From Allobosea robiniae (GTDB lineage: Bacteria > Pseudomonadota > Alphaproteobacteria > Rhizobiales > Beijerinckiaceae), in contig NZ_FNBZ01000007.1 in assembly GCF_900102525.1 (NCBI RefSeq), forward strand, positions 186,001 through 250,000: a stretch of 64,000 nt of DNA. The letters run 5' to 3'. The position numbers and the translations under genes are program-made. The notes beneath the pieces were generated by a model. It made no database searches. It was not told where the DNA came from and worked only from the letters and a program-made list of their open reading frames with translations. Numbering within the stretch: position 1 is the first letter of the stretch; every line of letters starts with the position of its first letter. This document shows, one piece after another, positions 49,107-59,934 of the stretch.

Positions 49107-49208
49107 CTGCGGTGAGGCGAATGGCGGTGTTTTCGAGAACCGGAGCGGAGCGTACCTTAGTACGTGAGCACCGGAAGCGCAGAAAACGCCGTCAGTCGCC
49201 CACCGCAG
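49107..49208. repeat. 102-bp imperfect palindrome (MITE/REP-like)
   Basis: The sequence folds on itself around a four-base centre at 49156-49159: CGTAC/GTACG innermost, then imperfect arms of about 45 bases ending with CTGCGGTG (49107-49114) and CACCGCAG (49201-49208). It lies between a terminator and the UPF0335 gene, with no reading frame of its own. Size and symmetry fit a miniature transposable element or a folded RNA. Confidence 0.6.
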
Positions 49209-49226
49209 TAGAGGTGCGAAGCGGTC

Positions 49227-49469
49227 TCAGGCGGTTTCGCCAACGGCCTGCAGGTAGAGGTCGAGGATCGCTTCCTCTTCCTTGCGCTCGTCGAGATCGC
49301 GCTTGCGCAGCGCCACGACCTTGCGCAGCACCTTGACGTCGTAGCCGGTGCCCTTGGCCTCGGCATAGACCTCCTTGATGTCGTCGGCGATCGTCTTCTT
49401 CTCTTCCTCGAGCCGCTCGATGCGCTCGACGATGCTCTTCAGCTGGTCGCCAGCAACCGGATCGTCCAT
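49227..49469 (-). CDS. UPF0335 (DUF2312) family protein
   Basis: An 80-residue protein, normal for the family, starting at ATG 49469. It is almost entirely charged helix: [63 protein letters not shown]2312 proteins are alphaproteobacterial and remain uncharacterised; a coiled-coil GapR-like nucleoid role is known for the Caulobacter homologue, which also has this length and composition. Here that function is by homology only. Confidence 0.92.
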   Translation of the reverse strand: MDDPVAGDQLKSIVERIERLEEEKKTIADDIKEVYAEAKGTGYDVKVLRKVVALRKRDLDERKEEEAILDLYLQAVGETA

Positions 49470-49731
49470 CTGATAACCTTCTCGGTACGAAATTGGCCGG
49501 CAGCGTTCGCCCGGATCGGGCCCGCCCGTCAAGACTGAACTGGCCTTCGCCCCGCCGATCTCAACAGTCCTGATGCCGCATCGCAGCAACCGACCGTTCG
49601 GTTGGCAGCGAGGTCCGTTCAAAAAGTATGATTACATCGCCAGACGGCTGATGACGCCGCCACGCGCCCGACCTACAAGGAAGCGAACAGGCTCGCCGCT
49701 AAGCGGCACAGAACGCAGGGAGTCGCGGGGC

Positions 49732-51036
49732 GTGCCGCAGTCCATCACCACGATCGGAACGATGCGCGCGACCGCACGCGCGATCTTCGATGCCGCCGTC
49801 GCCCGCGCCCATCCCTCGGGCTGCCTGCCGCAACACCTGCCCTCAGCCCCCGCAACCGGGCGCCTGATCCTGCTCGCCGCCGGCAAGGCCGCCGGCAGCA
49901 TGACGGCACTGGCCGAAGCGCATTATCTCGACCAGGGCTTCCCGCGCGAGCGCCTGTCCGGCCATGCCGTCGCCCGGCACGGCTACACCGCCCCGACCCG
50001 GCATATCCCGATGGTCGCAGCCGGCCACCCTGTCCCCGATCAGGGCAGCATCGACAGCGCCGAACGCGCGCTCGCGCTCGCCACCGCCGCCACGGAAGCC
50101 GACCTCGTGCTCGTGCTGCTCTCGGGCGGCGGCTCGGCGAATTGGGTCGCCCCGGCCGGCGGGCTAACGCTCGCCGAGAAACAGGCAGTCAACAAGGCTT
50201 TGCTGCGCTCCGGCGCCCCGATCGGCGAGATGAACATCGTCCGCAAGCGGCTGTCGCGGATCAAGGGCGGCCGGCTCGCGCTCGCCGCCGCCCCGGCGCG
50301 CGTCCTCACACTCGCCATTTCCGACGTGCCCGGCGACGAGCCGGCCGCGATCGCCTCCGGCCCGACCGTCGCCGACCCCAGCACGACCGCCGAGGCCCGC
50401 GCCATCGTCGCCCGCTACGGGCTCGACCTGCCGCCGGCCGCCCGCAACCTGCTCGACGATCCCGCAAACGAGACGCCGAAGCCCGGCCACCCCGCTTTCG
50501 CCAACAGCGAATTCCGCATCATCGCCCGCCCGGCCGATGGAATGGCGGCAGCGCGCGCGGCGGCAGAAGCCGCCGGCTATGCGGTGCACGATCTCGGCGC
50601 CGATCTCGAAGGTGAGGCGCGTGACGTCGCCGCCGCCCATGCCGGGCTCGCCCGACGCCTGAAGCGGGAGGGCAAGCGCAGCGCCATCCTCTCCGGCGGG
50701 GAGCTCACCGTGACCCTGCGCGGCTCCGGCCGCGGCGGCCCGAACCAGGAATATGCGCTGGCGCTCGCGATCGCATTGGCCGGCGAACCCGGCATCGTCG
50801 CGCTCGCCGGCGACACCGACGGCACCGATGGCGGCGGCGGCGAGGCTACCGACCCGGCCGGCGCCCTGGTCGATCCCCAGACTTTGGCTCGCGCCGCCGA
50901 GATCGGCCTTGATCCCGCCCGATCCCTCGCCGACAACGATTCGACCGGCTTCTTCGAAGCGCTCGGCGATTTGCTGCAGCCGGGACCGACACTGACCAAT
51001 ATCAACGATTGCCGCGTGATCCTGATCGAACCGTGA
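49732..51036 (+). CDS. Glycerate 2-kinase (GckA-type)
   Basis: A 434-residue class II glycerate kinase. The N-terminal DUF4147 half has LLAAGKAAGSM, GGGSANW and NIVRKRLSRIKGGRLA; the C-terminal MOFRL half has LSGGELTVTLRGSGRGGPNQE and DTDGTDGGGGEATDPAGA. It phosphorylates D-glycerate to 2-phosphoglycerate in serine-cycle or glyoxylate metabolism. Start is uncertain: GTG 49732 (GGGAG upstream) is used, ATG 49762 is the alternative. A pyruvate kinase gene is close by, as in many Rhizobiales (gckA-pyk). Confidence 0.9.
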   Translation: MPQSITTIGTMRATARAIFDAAVARAHPSGCLPQHLPSAPATGRLILLAAGKAAGSMTALAEAHYLDQGFPRERLSGHAVARHGYTAPTRHIPMVAAGHPVPDQGSIDSAERALALATAATEADLVLVLLSGGGSANWVAPAGGLTLAEKQAVNKALLRSGAPIGEMNIVRKRLSRIKGGRLALAAAPARVLTLAISDVPGDEPAAIASGPTVADPSTTAEARAIVARYGLDLPPAARNLLDDPANETPKPGHPAFANSEFRIIARPADGMAAARAAAEAAGYAVHDLGADLEGEARDVAAAHAGLARRLKREGKRSAILSGGELTVTLRGSGRGGPNQEYALALAIALAGEPGIVALAGDTDGTDGGGGEATDPAGALVDPQTLARAAEIGLDPARSLADNDSTGFFEALGDLLQPGPTLTNINDCRVILIEP

Positions 51037-51038
51037 GA

Positions 51039-51479
51039 ATGCCGGGCTCTCCTCGAACGGTCCTTCCCCTCGCCTTCTGCGCGGCCGCGTTCCTCGGGAG
51101 CGTGGCGCCGGCGAAAGCCGATCTGCGCATGTGCAACACCACGTCGAGCCGCGTCGGCGTCGCGATCGGCTATCGCGATGCGCAGGGCTGGATCACCGAG
51201 GGCTGGTGGAACATCAGCCCGCGCGGCTGCGAGACGCTGCTGCGCGGCACGCTGGCGGCACGCTTCTACTATGTCCACGCCCTCGATTACGACAAGGGCG
51301 GGGAGTGGACCGGCAAATCGGTCATGTGCGTGCGCAACAAGGAATTCACGATCCGGGGCATCGAGGATTGCCTGGCCCGCGGCTATGACCGCGCCGGCTT
51401 CTTCGAGGTCGATACCGGCGAGCAGAAGAGCTGGACGATCCAGCTCACCGATACCGGCAGCGGCACGCCGCGGCCCTGA
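51039..51479 (+). CDS. DUF1036 secreted protein
   Basis: A 146-residue exported protein from ATG 51039, two bases after the kinase stop. The signal peptide (LPLAFCAAAFLGSVAPAKA) is followed by the DUF1036 body: LRMCNTTSSRVGVAIGYRD, WITEGWWNISPRGCETLL, FYYVHALDYDKGG, FTIRGIEDCLARGYDRAGFF. The conserved cysteines probably form disulfides in the periplasm. Function unknown. The gckA-DUF1036-pyk order is a frequent arrangement in this group. Confidence 0.9.
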   Translation: MPGSPRTVLPLAFCAAAFLGSVAPAKADLRMCNTTSSRVGVAIGYRDAQGWITEGWWNISPRGCETLLRGTLAARFYYVHALDYDKGGEWTGKSVMCVRNKEFTIRGIEDCLARGYDRAGFFEVDTGEQKSWTIQLTDTGSGTPRP

Positions 51480-51652
51480 CCGGCTTACGCGGGGCTATGG
51501 TCTCGGCATAAGGTGACGATCGACGCGAGGCCTGGCCGGGCCTGCGGACAAGAACCGGAAGCGAGGCCCCGGCAACGGGCAGACCGCGCTCCATGATGGA
51601 TGAAAGGGTGCGGCCGGGGGCGTATGGGCTTGCCGGTCGCAGGGGAAGAGCA

Positions 51653-53092
51653 ATGAAGCGCGAACGCCGGATCAAGATCATCGCCACGCTTGGCCCCGCC
51701 TCCGCGACCGAGGAGATGTGCGCAAAACTGTTCGAAGCCGGCGTCGACGTGTTCCGGATCAACATGAGCCACACCCAGCGCGAGACGCTTCAGGAGAAGG
51801 TCGCGATGCTGCGCGGTCTGGAGGGCAAGTTCCGCCGTCCGGTCGGCATCCTCGCGGACCTGCAGGGCCCGAAGCTGCGCGTCGGCCAGTTCGGCGGCGA
51901 CGGCGGCGTCATGCTGGCGAAGGGCGCGCGATTTACGCTCGATTCCGACCCCGCCCCCGGCGATGCCAAGCGCGTCCACCTCCCCCACCCCGAGATCCTG
52001 AGCGCGCTCGAGCCCGGCCACCACCTGATCCTCGACGACGGCAAGCTGCGCCTCGTCGTGGAGAAGGCCTCGGACAAGGCTGCCGTGACCAAGGTGTTGA
52101 TCGGCGGGCGGCTGTCGTCGCGCAAGGGAGTGAGCCTGCCCGACACCACCATTGCCGTCTCGGCCATGACCGAGAAGGACCGCGCCGATGCCGAGGTCGC
52201 GGCCGAGGTCGGCGTCGACTGGATCGCGCTCTCCTTCGTGCAGCGGCCCGAGGACATGGCGGACTTGCGCAAGATCGTGCGCGGCCGGGCGCTGGCGCTC
52301 GCCAAGATCGAGAAGCCGCAGGCCGTCGCGCGCATGGAGGAGATTATCGATGCCTCCGATGCGATCATGGTCGCGCGCGGCGATCTCGGCGTCGAGATGC
52401 CGCTGGAGCAGGTGCCGGGCACGCAGAAGCGCCTGACCCGCATGGCCCGCCTCAAGGGCAAGCCCGTCGTGGTCGCCACCCAGATGCTGGAAAGCATGAT
52501 CACGAGCCCGGTGCCGACCCGGGCCGAGGTCTCCGACGTCGCCACCGCCGTTTTCGAGGGCGCGGATGCGGTCATGCTCTCGGCCGAGAGCGCCGCCGGC
52601 CAGTATCCGATCGAGGCGGTGACGATGATGAACCGCATCGCCGAGGAGGTCGAGGGCGATGCGATCTACCGCTCGATCCTCGAATCGCAGCGCAACGAGC
52701 CTGAGGCCACCGGCGCCGACGCCATCGCCAAGGCCTCCCACGAGATTGCGGAGACCCTGAACCTCAAGGCGATCTGCGCCTGGACCTCATCGGGCTCGAC
52801 CGCCTTCCGCATCGCCCGCGAGCGCCCGAACTCGACGGTGATCGCGCTCACCCCCAACCGCGCCACGGCGCGCCGGCTGACGCTGGTATGGGGCGTGCAC
52901 GCGATCGTCACCAAGGATGCCAGCGACGCCGACGACATGGCCTTCCGCGCCTGTAAGTTCGCGGTGCGCGAGCATTACGCCAAGCTCGGCGACCGGATCA
53001 TCGTCGTCGCCGGCGTGCCCTTCGGCACGCCCGGCGCGACCAACATGGTCCGCATCGCCTTCGTCGCGCAGGAGCATGTCGAGAAGGCTTGA
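51653..53092 (+). CDS. pyk: Pyruvate kinase
   Basis: A 479-residue enzyme: RIKIIATLGPAS (N-terminal), FRINMSHT (substrate loop), ADLQGPKLRVG, ALSFVQRPEDM, AKIEKPQA (catalytic Lys), MVARGDLGVEMP (metal ligands) and a C-terminal regulatory domain. It makes pyruvate and ATP from phosphoenolpyruvate. The start is ATG 51653, after a G/A-rich ribosome-binding region. A REP-like element follows the stop. Confidence 0.96.
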   Translation: MKRERRIKIIATLGPASATEEMCAKLFEAGVDVFRINMSHTQRETLQEKVAMLRGLEGKFRRPVGILADLQGPKLRVGQFGGDGGVMLAKGARFTLDSDPAPGDAKRVHLPHPEILSALEPGHHLILDDGKLRLVVEKASDKAAVTKVLIGGRLSSRKGVSLPDTTIAVSAMTEKDRADAEVAAEVGVDWIALSFVQRPEDMADLRKIVRGRALALAKIEKPQAVARMEEIIDASDAIMVARGDLGVEMPLEQVPGTQKRLTRMARLKGKPVVVATQMLESMITSPVPTRAEVSDVATAVFEGADAVMLSAESAAGQYPIEAVTMMNRIAEEVEGDAIYRSILESQRNEPEATGADAIAKASHEIAETLNLKAICAWTSSGSTAFRIARERPNSTVIALTPNRATARRLTLVWGVHAIVTKDASDADDMAFRACKFAVREHYAKLGDRIIVVAGVPFGTPGATNMVRIAFVAQEHVEKA

Positions 53093-53100
53093 GGCGGGAA

Positions 53101-53209
53101 CGTCATTCTCGGGCGAAGCGTAGCGCAGACCCGACAATGACGTTCAGAAGAGGCTTCGTAAGACGCGATCGCCCCTCCGGCATGAGATGCTCGGGTCAAG
53201 CCCGAGCAT
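53101..53209. repeat. Pair of REP-like palindromes
   Basis: Two dyads sit in the gap: CGTCATT..TCGGG with CCCGA.AATGACG (53101-53142), and a perfect hairpin ATGCTCGGG/CCCGAGCAT (53187-53209). The motifs are related to those at 31932 and 38889. They could end the pyk transcript. Confidence 0.6.
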
Positions 53210-53230
53210 GACGGATAGGGCTACGGGCGC

Positions 53231-53884
53231 TCAGGCGTCCCGCCCGTCGACCTCGGTCTTCAGCGCATCGACCGCCTTCTTCACCGCGTCGAACTGCGGG
53301 TAGATCTCCAGCGCCTTGCGGAAGGCTGCCATCGCGGCCTTGTCGTCGCCCTGCTGGCGTAGGATCATGCCCAGTCCCATCATGGCGCCGTAATGGCGCG
53401 GCTCGCGCTTCAGCGTCTCGCCGATATCGAGCATGGACCGGATCGAATCGCCGAGGAGATAAAGCGCATTGGCGCGCTGGTTCCAGGCCTCGGCCCAGTC
53501 CGGCTGCAGGCTGATGACGCGGTCGAGCAATTCGATCGCGAGCTCGTTCTGCTTGTCCTTCAGCGCCTGCTGGGCCCGGGTCATCAGCAGATCCGCGGTA
53601 TCGGAGCCGGAGCGCGCCCAGCGCCGCTGGATCAGCCTGGCGACGCCCTCGGCCTCTTCCTGCGTCTCGGCATCGTGTAGGCGCTGGAACAGCCGCTCCA
53701 GCGTCGCCGCCGGGCTGCGTTGCGGCGCAGTCGGCGTCACCGGATTATCCGCCTTGTCGTCGGGCGCGACGATGCCAGGCCGCGACGGTGGCGTGGGCTG
53801 GGCCTGGGTCGCGCCGATCGCGAACGGGCCGGCTGAGGCCAGCAGCAGCGCGAAGACGGCAGGCGCGATGCGAAAACGGATCAT
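53231..53884 (-). CDS. Secreted TPR protein
   Basis: A 217-residue protein with a signal peptide (VFALLLASAGPFAIGATQAQ) followed by a Pro-rich segment and three to four tetratricopeptide repeats (AQQALKDKQNELAIELLDRVISLQPDWAEAW in part, NALYLLGDSIRSMLDIGETLKREP, ILRQQGDDKAAMAAFRKALEIYP). TPRs bind protein partners; this type appears in periplasmic proteins of unknown role. Start ATG 53884. Confidence 0.9.
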   Translation of the reverse strand: MIRFRIAPAVFALLLASAGPFAIGATQAQPTPPSRPGIVAPDDKADNPVTPTAPQRSPAATLERLFQRLHDAETQEEAEGVARLIQRRWARSGSDTADLLMTRAQQALKDKQNELAIELLDRVISLQPDWAEAWNQRANALYLLGDSIRSMLDIGETLKREPRHYGAMMGLGMILRQQGDDKAAMAAFRKALEIYPQFDAVKKAVDALKTEVDGRDA

Positions 53885-53946
53885 GGTCGCAACTCTAGCC
53901 GCCACTGCCGCCTCGTCAAATCACAGCCGGGCGAGCGCGCAACGCA

Positions 53947-53978
53947 AAGAGCGGGCACGCCATCGGCGTCCCGCTCTT
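53947..53978 (-). terminator. Terminator of rpmJ
   Basis: AAGAGCGGG with CCCGCTCTT plus inner ACGCC/GGCGT form a stem with one bulge; on the minus strand the T-rich side follows. It lies 46 bases past the rpmJ stop. Confidence 0.8.
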
Positions 53979-54024
53979 CAAAACCCCAACCGAGACAGTT
54001 GCGCGACCGCAGTCGCGCAGGGTC

Positions 54025-54150
54025 TCAGCCCTGACGCGCCTTGAAGCGCTTCTGGACCTTGTTGATGATGTAGACGCGGCCCTTGCGGCGCACGAGCTGG
54101 TTGTCGCGATGACGCGCGCGCAGCGACTTCAGCGAATTACGGATCTTCAT
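54025..54150 (-). CDS. rpmJ: 50S ribosomal protein L36
   Basis: A 41-residue protein with the L36 pattern [18 protein letters not shown] and [22 protein letters not shown]. It lacks the zinc-binding Cys/His set of the other L36 form, which marks it as the zinc-independent (YkgO-like, C-minus) type used in alphaproteobacteria. L36 is an rRNA-binding protein of the large subunit. Terminator follows at 53947. Confidence 0.95.
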   Translation of the reverse strand: MKIRNSLKSLRARHRDNQLVRRKGRVYIINKVQKRFKARQG

Positions 54151-54394
54151 CGTCTCAACTCCATCGGCCTGCCCTTGCGAGACGGGCCGGTCAAAAACCT
54201 TCAGTCTGCGACGCGGACCGTAACGATCCTCACCGCCCATGCAATGGTGCGACTGATGCGATGCCGGCTGTATACGGATTTTTCCGTGGATCGCAAGTGT
54301 GATCGCAGCCCGGCAAGCAGGAAATCCGCTTTTCCTCCTCTGGAACCTGGACGACAAGATTGCGTTTCGATCCTCGCTCACACGGAGAACCGCC

Positions 54395-54604
54395 ATGCGC
54401 CTGCCCCTTCTCGCCTCGATCCTCACCACGACCCTGATGCTCGGCGCCTGCGGCAACACTGTCGAACAACGCATCGGCGGCGCAGCCGTCGGTGCCGGCA
54501 CCGGCGCAGTCGTGGCCGGGCCCGTCGGCGCCGTCGTGGGCGGCGCGGCCGGCGCCGTCTCCGGTCCCTCCGTCGTGCGCGCCACGCGCCGCGCGACGCG
54601 CTGA
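54395..54604 (+). CDS. Small glycine-zipper lipoprotein
   Basis: A 69-residue lipoprotein: signal ending with the lipobox LGAC (residues 16-19), then a glycine-zipper helix ([30 protein letters not shown] in part), and a basic tail. Proteins of this kind insert in membranes and are abundant in Rhizobiales. ATG 54395 has a CGGAGAA ribosome-binding site upstream. Nothing more specific can be said. Confidence 0.8.
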   Translation: MRLPLLASILTTTLMLGACGNTVEQRIGGAAVGAGTGAVVAGPVGAVVGGAAGAVSGPSVVRATRRATR

Positions 54605-54865
54605 TCCGGCCCAGACCATCGCCCGCAGACCGGCGCTCACGCGCAGCCTGCGGGCACGTCTCAGCGCCCGGCCCGGCTCCTGGCCGACTGCGCCGCTCCG
54701 GCGTCACCGCCAGCCAGAACCGCCCCTGTGCGTCGACCCGAACCCGTTCGGAGGGCGATCACAACAATTCGATGACTTCTCGATTTTGAGGGTTGCCAAG
54801 ACGAAATGGACCGGCTATCTCCCCCGTCATCAGGCCGGACGCAACGCGTCATGACGCTCTGAGAC

Positions 54866-54942
54866 GCGCCCGTAGCTCAGCTGGATAGAGCATCAGACTA
54901 CGAATCTGAGGGTCAGAGGTTCGAATCCTTTCGGGCGCGCCA
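54866..54942 (+). tRNA. tRNA-Arg (anticodon ACG)
   Basis: A complete 77-base cloverleaf with encoded CCA: acceptor GCGCCCG/CGGGCGC, D arm, anticodon stem TCAGACTACGAATCTGA with ACG, T arm AGAGGTTCGAATCCTTT, discriminator G. Distinct from the CCT tRNA-Arg at 26672. Confidence 0.95.
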
Positions 54943-55384
54943 TTTCCATACATCTCTGTGAACATCGTCGACCGCGAGCGATAGCCCGGCGGCGGTCCGT
55001 TCCAGAGACGCTTCATCACCAATACGCGAACGACACCGTCATCGACCTCGAGGCGATCGATAACGACGTGTCGCCGGGGTGATGTTTTCGCGCTTGGTCG
55101 ACCGAAGCTTTCGCTACCGACGTGATCGAAAGCTGGGGGCGGAGCAGTCTCAAGTCCAATCCAGCGCGCCGACGATCTTGATACCGTCGACGATGCACGC
55201 ACTGCTCCTTTTGAGCGAGACATCGCTTCTGGCGTCGTGCTCCAGTAGCTGTTCCCCTCAGGATGATGGTGGCGGAACGATCTCCGATCGTTCCGCCACC
55301 ATCATCCTGAGAGACGGCCACCGACATGACCGATCGCCAGGCACCGGCCCGCTACGGCATCCAGGCTAGGTTTTGCTCGTAGCG
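54943..55384. other. Gene-poor stretch past tRNA-Arg(ACG)
   Basis: No convincing gene. On the minus strand a short reading frame has IDRLEVDDGVVRVLV, weakly like the C-terminal end of serine recombinases, and could be a decayed remnant of an element inserted past the tRNA. A perfect 26-bp hairpin lies at 55257-55311. Confidence 0.45.
55257..55311. repeat. Perfect 26-bp inverted repeat (55-nt hairpin)
   Basis: The left arm 55257-55282 and the right arm 55286-55311 are exact reverse complements with a three-base loop (TCC). There is no T run after either arm, so a simple terminator is unlikely. It is much more perfect than the REP elements elsewhere in the window. Confidence 0.85.
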
Positions 55385-56776
55385 CTACAGCGCTTTGACC
55401 ACCGCTTCCACGGCTCGCTGCGTTGCATCGACAACCTGGTCGGCCTCCTGCCGCGTCAGGCAGAGCGGCGGGGCAAAGCCGAGGATGTCGCCCTGCGGCA
55501 TGGCGCGGGCGATGACGCCCTGTTCCAGCAGGGCGGCAGCGATGCGCGGACCGACCTTCTGCGAGGCGTCGAAGAAGACGCGATCATCCCGGTCGCGGAC
55601 GAACTCGACCGCCGCCAGCAGGCCTTCGCCGCGGACCTCGCCGACGTGGGCGTGGCTGCCGACTGCCTCCTTCAGCGCCGCGTTGAAATAGGCACCGACC
55701 TCGCCGGCATTGCGCACGAGGTCGAGCTCATCGACCAGCTCGAGATTGGCGACGCCGGCTGCCGCGCAGAGCGGATGCGAGGAATAGGTCCAGCCATGGC
55801 CGATCGGGCCGTATTCGTCCGAGCCCTGCTCCAGCACGCGCCAGAGCTTCTCCGAGACGATGACGCCGGAAAGCGGCGCATAGGCCGAGGTCAGTCCCTT
55901 GGCGATGGTGATGAGATCGGGCTCGATGCCGTAATGGTCGGAGCCGAACATGCTGCCGAGACGCCCGAAACCGGTGACGACCTCGTCCGCGATCAGCAGG
56001 ATGTCGTGCTTCTTGAGCACCGCCTGGATCTTCGCCCAGTAGCCGACGGGCGGCGGCACGATGCCGCCGGTGCCGAGCACCGGCTCGCCGATGAAGGCGG
56101 CGATCGTCTCAGGTCCCTCGGCCTGGATCAGCTCCTCCAGCTTGTCGGCGCAATGCTGCGAGAACTGCTCCTCGCTCATGCTGCGATCCTCGCGACGGTA
56201 GTAGTACGGCGCTTCGGTGTGCAGGACCGGCGCCTTCGGCAGGTCGAAGAGGTTGTGGAAGGCGGCAAGACCCGTGAGGCTGCCGGTCATCACGCCCGAG
56301 CCGTGATAGCCGCGCCAGCGCGAGATGATCTTCTTCTTCTCCGGCCGCTTCAGCACGTTGTTGTAGTACCAGACCAGCTTGAGATTGGTCTCGTTGGCGT
56401 CCGAACCCGAGAGGCCGAAGAAGACCCGGCTCATGCCCTTGGGCGCGCGCTCGACCACCATTTTGGCGAGCCGGATCGAGGGTTCCGAGCCATGGCCGAC
56501 ATAGGCGTGGTAATAGGGCAGCTTCGCCGCCTGCTCGGCGATCGCGTCGGTGATGGATTTCCGGCCATAGCCGACATTGACGCAGTAGAGGCCTGCGAAG
56601 GCATCGAGACTGCGCTTGCCGTCACGATCGACGATGTAAACGCCCTCGCCGCCGGCGATGATGCGGTTCGGCGTCTCGCCACGGGCATGCTGGCCCATAT
56701 GCGTCGAGGGATGAAAGAAGTGGTCGCGGTCCCAGGCGTCCAGTTCGTTGTCGGTGCGGGCGGGTTGGTCGAGCAT
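55385..56776 (-). CDS. Class III aminotransferase, probable diaminobutyrate aminotransferase (DoeD-like)
   Basis: A 463-residue PLP enzyme: GSDANETNLKLVWYYN, RWRGYHGSGVMTGSLTG, IADEVVTGFGRLG (Asp for the pyridine ring) and ITIAKGLTSAYAPLSG (Schiff-base Lys). Last gene of the ectoine cluster, 35 bases after an aldehyde dehydrogenase. In characterised ectoine degradation, a DoeD aminotransferase converts 2,4-diaminobutyrate to aspartate semialdehyde; that role is inferred from location. Confidence 0.85.
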   Translation of the reverse strand: MLDQPARTDNELDAWDRDHFFHPSTHMGQHARGETPNRIIAGGEGVYIVDRDGKRSLDAFAGLYCVNVGYGRKSITDAIAEQAAKLPYYHAYVGHGSEPSIRLAKMVVERAPKGMSRVFFGLSGSDANETNLKLVWYYNNVLKRPEKKKIISRWRGYHGSGVMTGSLTGLAAFHNLFDLPKAPVLHTEAPYYYRREDRSMSEEQFSQHCADKLEELIQAEGPETIAAFIGEPVLGTGGIVPPPVGYWAKIQAVLKKHDILLIADEVVTGFGRLGSMFGSDHYGIEPDLITIAKGLTSAYAPLSGVIVSEKLWRVLEQGSDEYGPIGHGWTYSSHPLCAAAGVANLELVDELDLVRNAGEVGAYFNAALKEAVGSHAHVGEVRGEGLLAAVEFVRDRDDRVFFDASQKVGPRIAAALLEQGVIARAMPQGDILGFAPPLCLTRQEADQVVDATQRAVEAVVKAL

Positions 56777-56811
56777 GACGGTAATCCTTCGCGAAAGCGG
56801 GAAACGACGCC

Positions 56812-58329
<1,518 letters not shown>

Positions 58330-58455
58330 GACCATCCTCCCTCGATTGACGACGAGGCTAGGCGGAAGAGTGACGAGACTGTCTTCGAAGTGCCGGCTGC
58401 GCGCCGAGACAGTCTCGGAAGTTCAGGGCGGCGCCGATAGATTGTCGGCGCGACT

Positions 58456-59235
58456 TCAGCCCAGTACCGAGGCCAGGAATTCCCGGGTGCGCGGCTGCTC
58501 CGGCGCGCTGAAGATGCGCTCCGGCTCGCCCTGCTCGCAGATCCGGCCCTTGTCGAAGAAACAGACCCGGTCGGAGACCTCGCGGGCGAAGCGCATCTCG
58601 TGGGTGACGAGCAGCATGGTGAGGTCGTGCTCGCTGGCGAGGCCGCGAATGACCGAGAGCACCTCGCCGACGAGCTGCGGGTCGAGCGCCGAGGTCGGCT
58701 CGTCGAAGAGCAGCACGCGCGGGCGCATGGCGAGCGCGCGGGCGATCGCGACGCGCTGCTGCTGGCCGCCGGAGAGCTGGGCCGGGTAATGGTCCTTCTT
58801 GTCGGCGAGCCCGACCATGGCGAGGAGGTCGACGGCCCGGCATTCGGCCTCGCCGCGCGGCAGGCCGAGCACGCGCAACGGTGCCTCGACGACATTGCGC
58901 AGCACGGTCATGTGGGGAAACAGGTTGAAGCTCTGGAAGACCATGCCGACATGGCTGCGGATCTGGCGCAGATGCCCGTCCGACGCCTTGAACGGCCCGC
59001 CGGCATTCGGCTCGTGATAGGGCATGCCGGCGAGCGTCAGCCGGCCCTCCTGGAACGGCTCCAGCGTCATTAGGATGCGCAGCACCGTCGACTTGCCCGA
59101 GCCCGACGGGCCGATCAGCGTGACCTTCTCGCCGCGGGCGACGCTGAAGTTGAAATCGTCGAGCACGGTCAGCGCGCCGAAGCGCTTGGTCACGCCGGCG
59201 AACTCGATGATGGGCGCATGAGTGTTCTCGGTCAT
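58456..59235 (-). CDS. ehuA: Ectoine/hydroxyectoine ABC transporter ATPase
   Basis: A 259-residue ATPase of the polar amino-acid class: Walker [10 protein letters not shown]-loop [13 protein letters not shown], signature [15 protein letters not shown], Walker [12 protein letters not shown] and His in THEM. The family plus the neighbours (EhuB, EhuC, EhuD) identify the ectoine system, which imports ectoine and hydroxyectoine. Its ATG overlaps the EhuD stop. Confidence 0.9.
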   Translation of the reverse strand: MTENTHAPIIEFAGVTKRFGALTVLDDFNFSVARGEKVTLIGPSGSGKSTVLRILMTLEPFQEGRLTLAGMPYHEPNAGGPFKASDGHLRQIRSHVGMVFQSFNLFPHMTVLRNVVEAPLRVLGLPRGEAECRAVDLLAMVGLADKKDHYPAQLSGGQQQRVAIARALAMRPRVLLFDEPTSALDPQLVGEVLSVIRGLASEHDLTMLLVTHEMRFAREVSDRVCFFDKGRICEQGEPERIFSAPEQPRTREFLASVLG

Positions 59236-59924
59236 CGCAGCGGGATCCCTGCTTTCGGCAGCGCCTTCTGCAGCCGGTGCAGGCCGGCCGAGCAGATCAG
59301 CGTGAGGAGGAGGAAGATCAGGCCGACCAGCGTCAGCGGCACCAGATATTCGAAGGTGCGCTCGCCGATCATGTTGGCGAGCCCCATCATCTCGAGCACC
59401 GTGACGACGGAGAGCACCGGCGTCTCCTTGATCATGGCGACGAGGTAGTTACCCATCGCCGGCAGGATACGCGGCACGATCTGCGGCACGACGATGTCGC
59501 GATAGGTCTGCATCCGGGAGAGGTTCAGCGCGGTCGCCGCCTCCCACTGCCCACGCGGCACAGCCTCGATGCCGCCGCGATAGACCTCGGAGGTGTAGGC
59601 CGAATATTGCAGCCCGAGCGCGATCGCCCCGGTCAGGAAAGCCGGCAGTGTTATCCCGTAGTCCGGGAGCACGTAGTAGAGGAAGAAGAGCTGCACCAGC
59701 AGCGGTGTGTCGCGCAAGAACTCAACGACGACAGCCGTCGTCCAGGACACGGACGTGAACCGGCTGCGGCGCAGCAGCGCGAAGACGAGGCCGAGCACCA
59801 GCGCGATCGCGAAGCCGGCCGCTGCCGCCTGCAGGGTCACGGTGAGACCGATGAGGATGATCGGCAGGATCGAGGACGCGTAGGTCAGCGGTGTTGTCGT
59901 ATCCCATTCGAAGCCGTACATCAT
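59232..59924 (-). CDS. ehuD: Ectoine ABC transporter permease
   Basis: A 230-residue permease with about five transmembrane helices (for example [20 protein letters not shown]) and the amino-acid-type permease EAA loop ([21 protein letters not shown]). ATG 59924 is preferred to the frame start at 59966 since GAGGAG lies six bases upstream. Pairs with EhuC to form the channel. Confidence 0.9.
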   Translation of the reverse strand: MMYGFEWDTTTPLTYASSILPIILIGLTVTLQAAAAGFAIALVLGLVFALLRRSRFTSVSWTTAVVVEFLRDTPLLVQLFFLYYVLPDYGITLPAFLTGAIALGLQYSAYTSEVYRGGIEAVPRGQWEAATALNLSRMQTYRDIVVPQIVPRILPAMGNYLVAMIKETPVLSVVTVLEMMGLANMIGERTFEYLVPLTLVGLIFLLLTLICSAGLHRLQKALPKAGIPLR

Positions 59925-59934
59925 GCGCGGCTCC

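Noticed and set aside
54849-55223. 124-residue minus-strand frame across tRNA-Arg(ACG)
   Set aside because: It ends in the typical translated-tRNA string (PERIRTSDPQIRSL); not a gene. Only a possible recombinase trace upstream is noted elsewhere.
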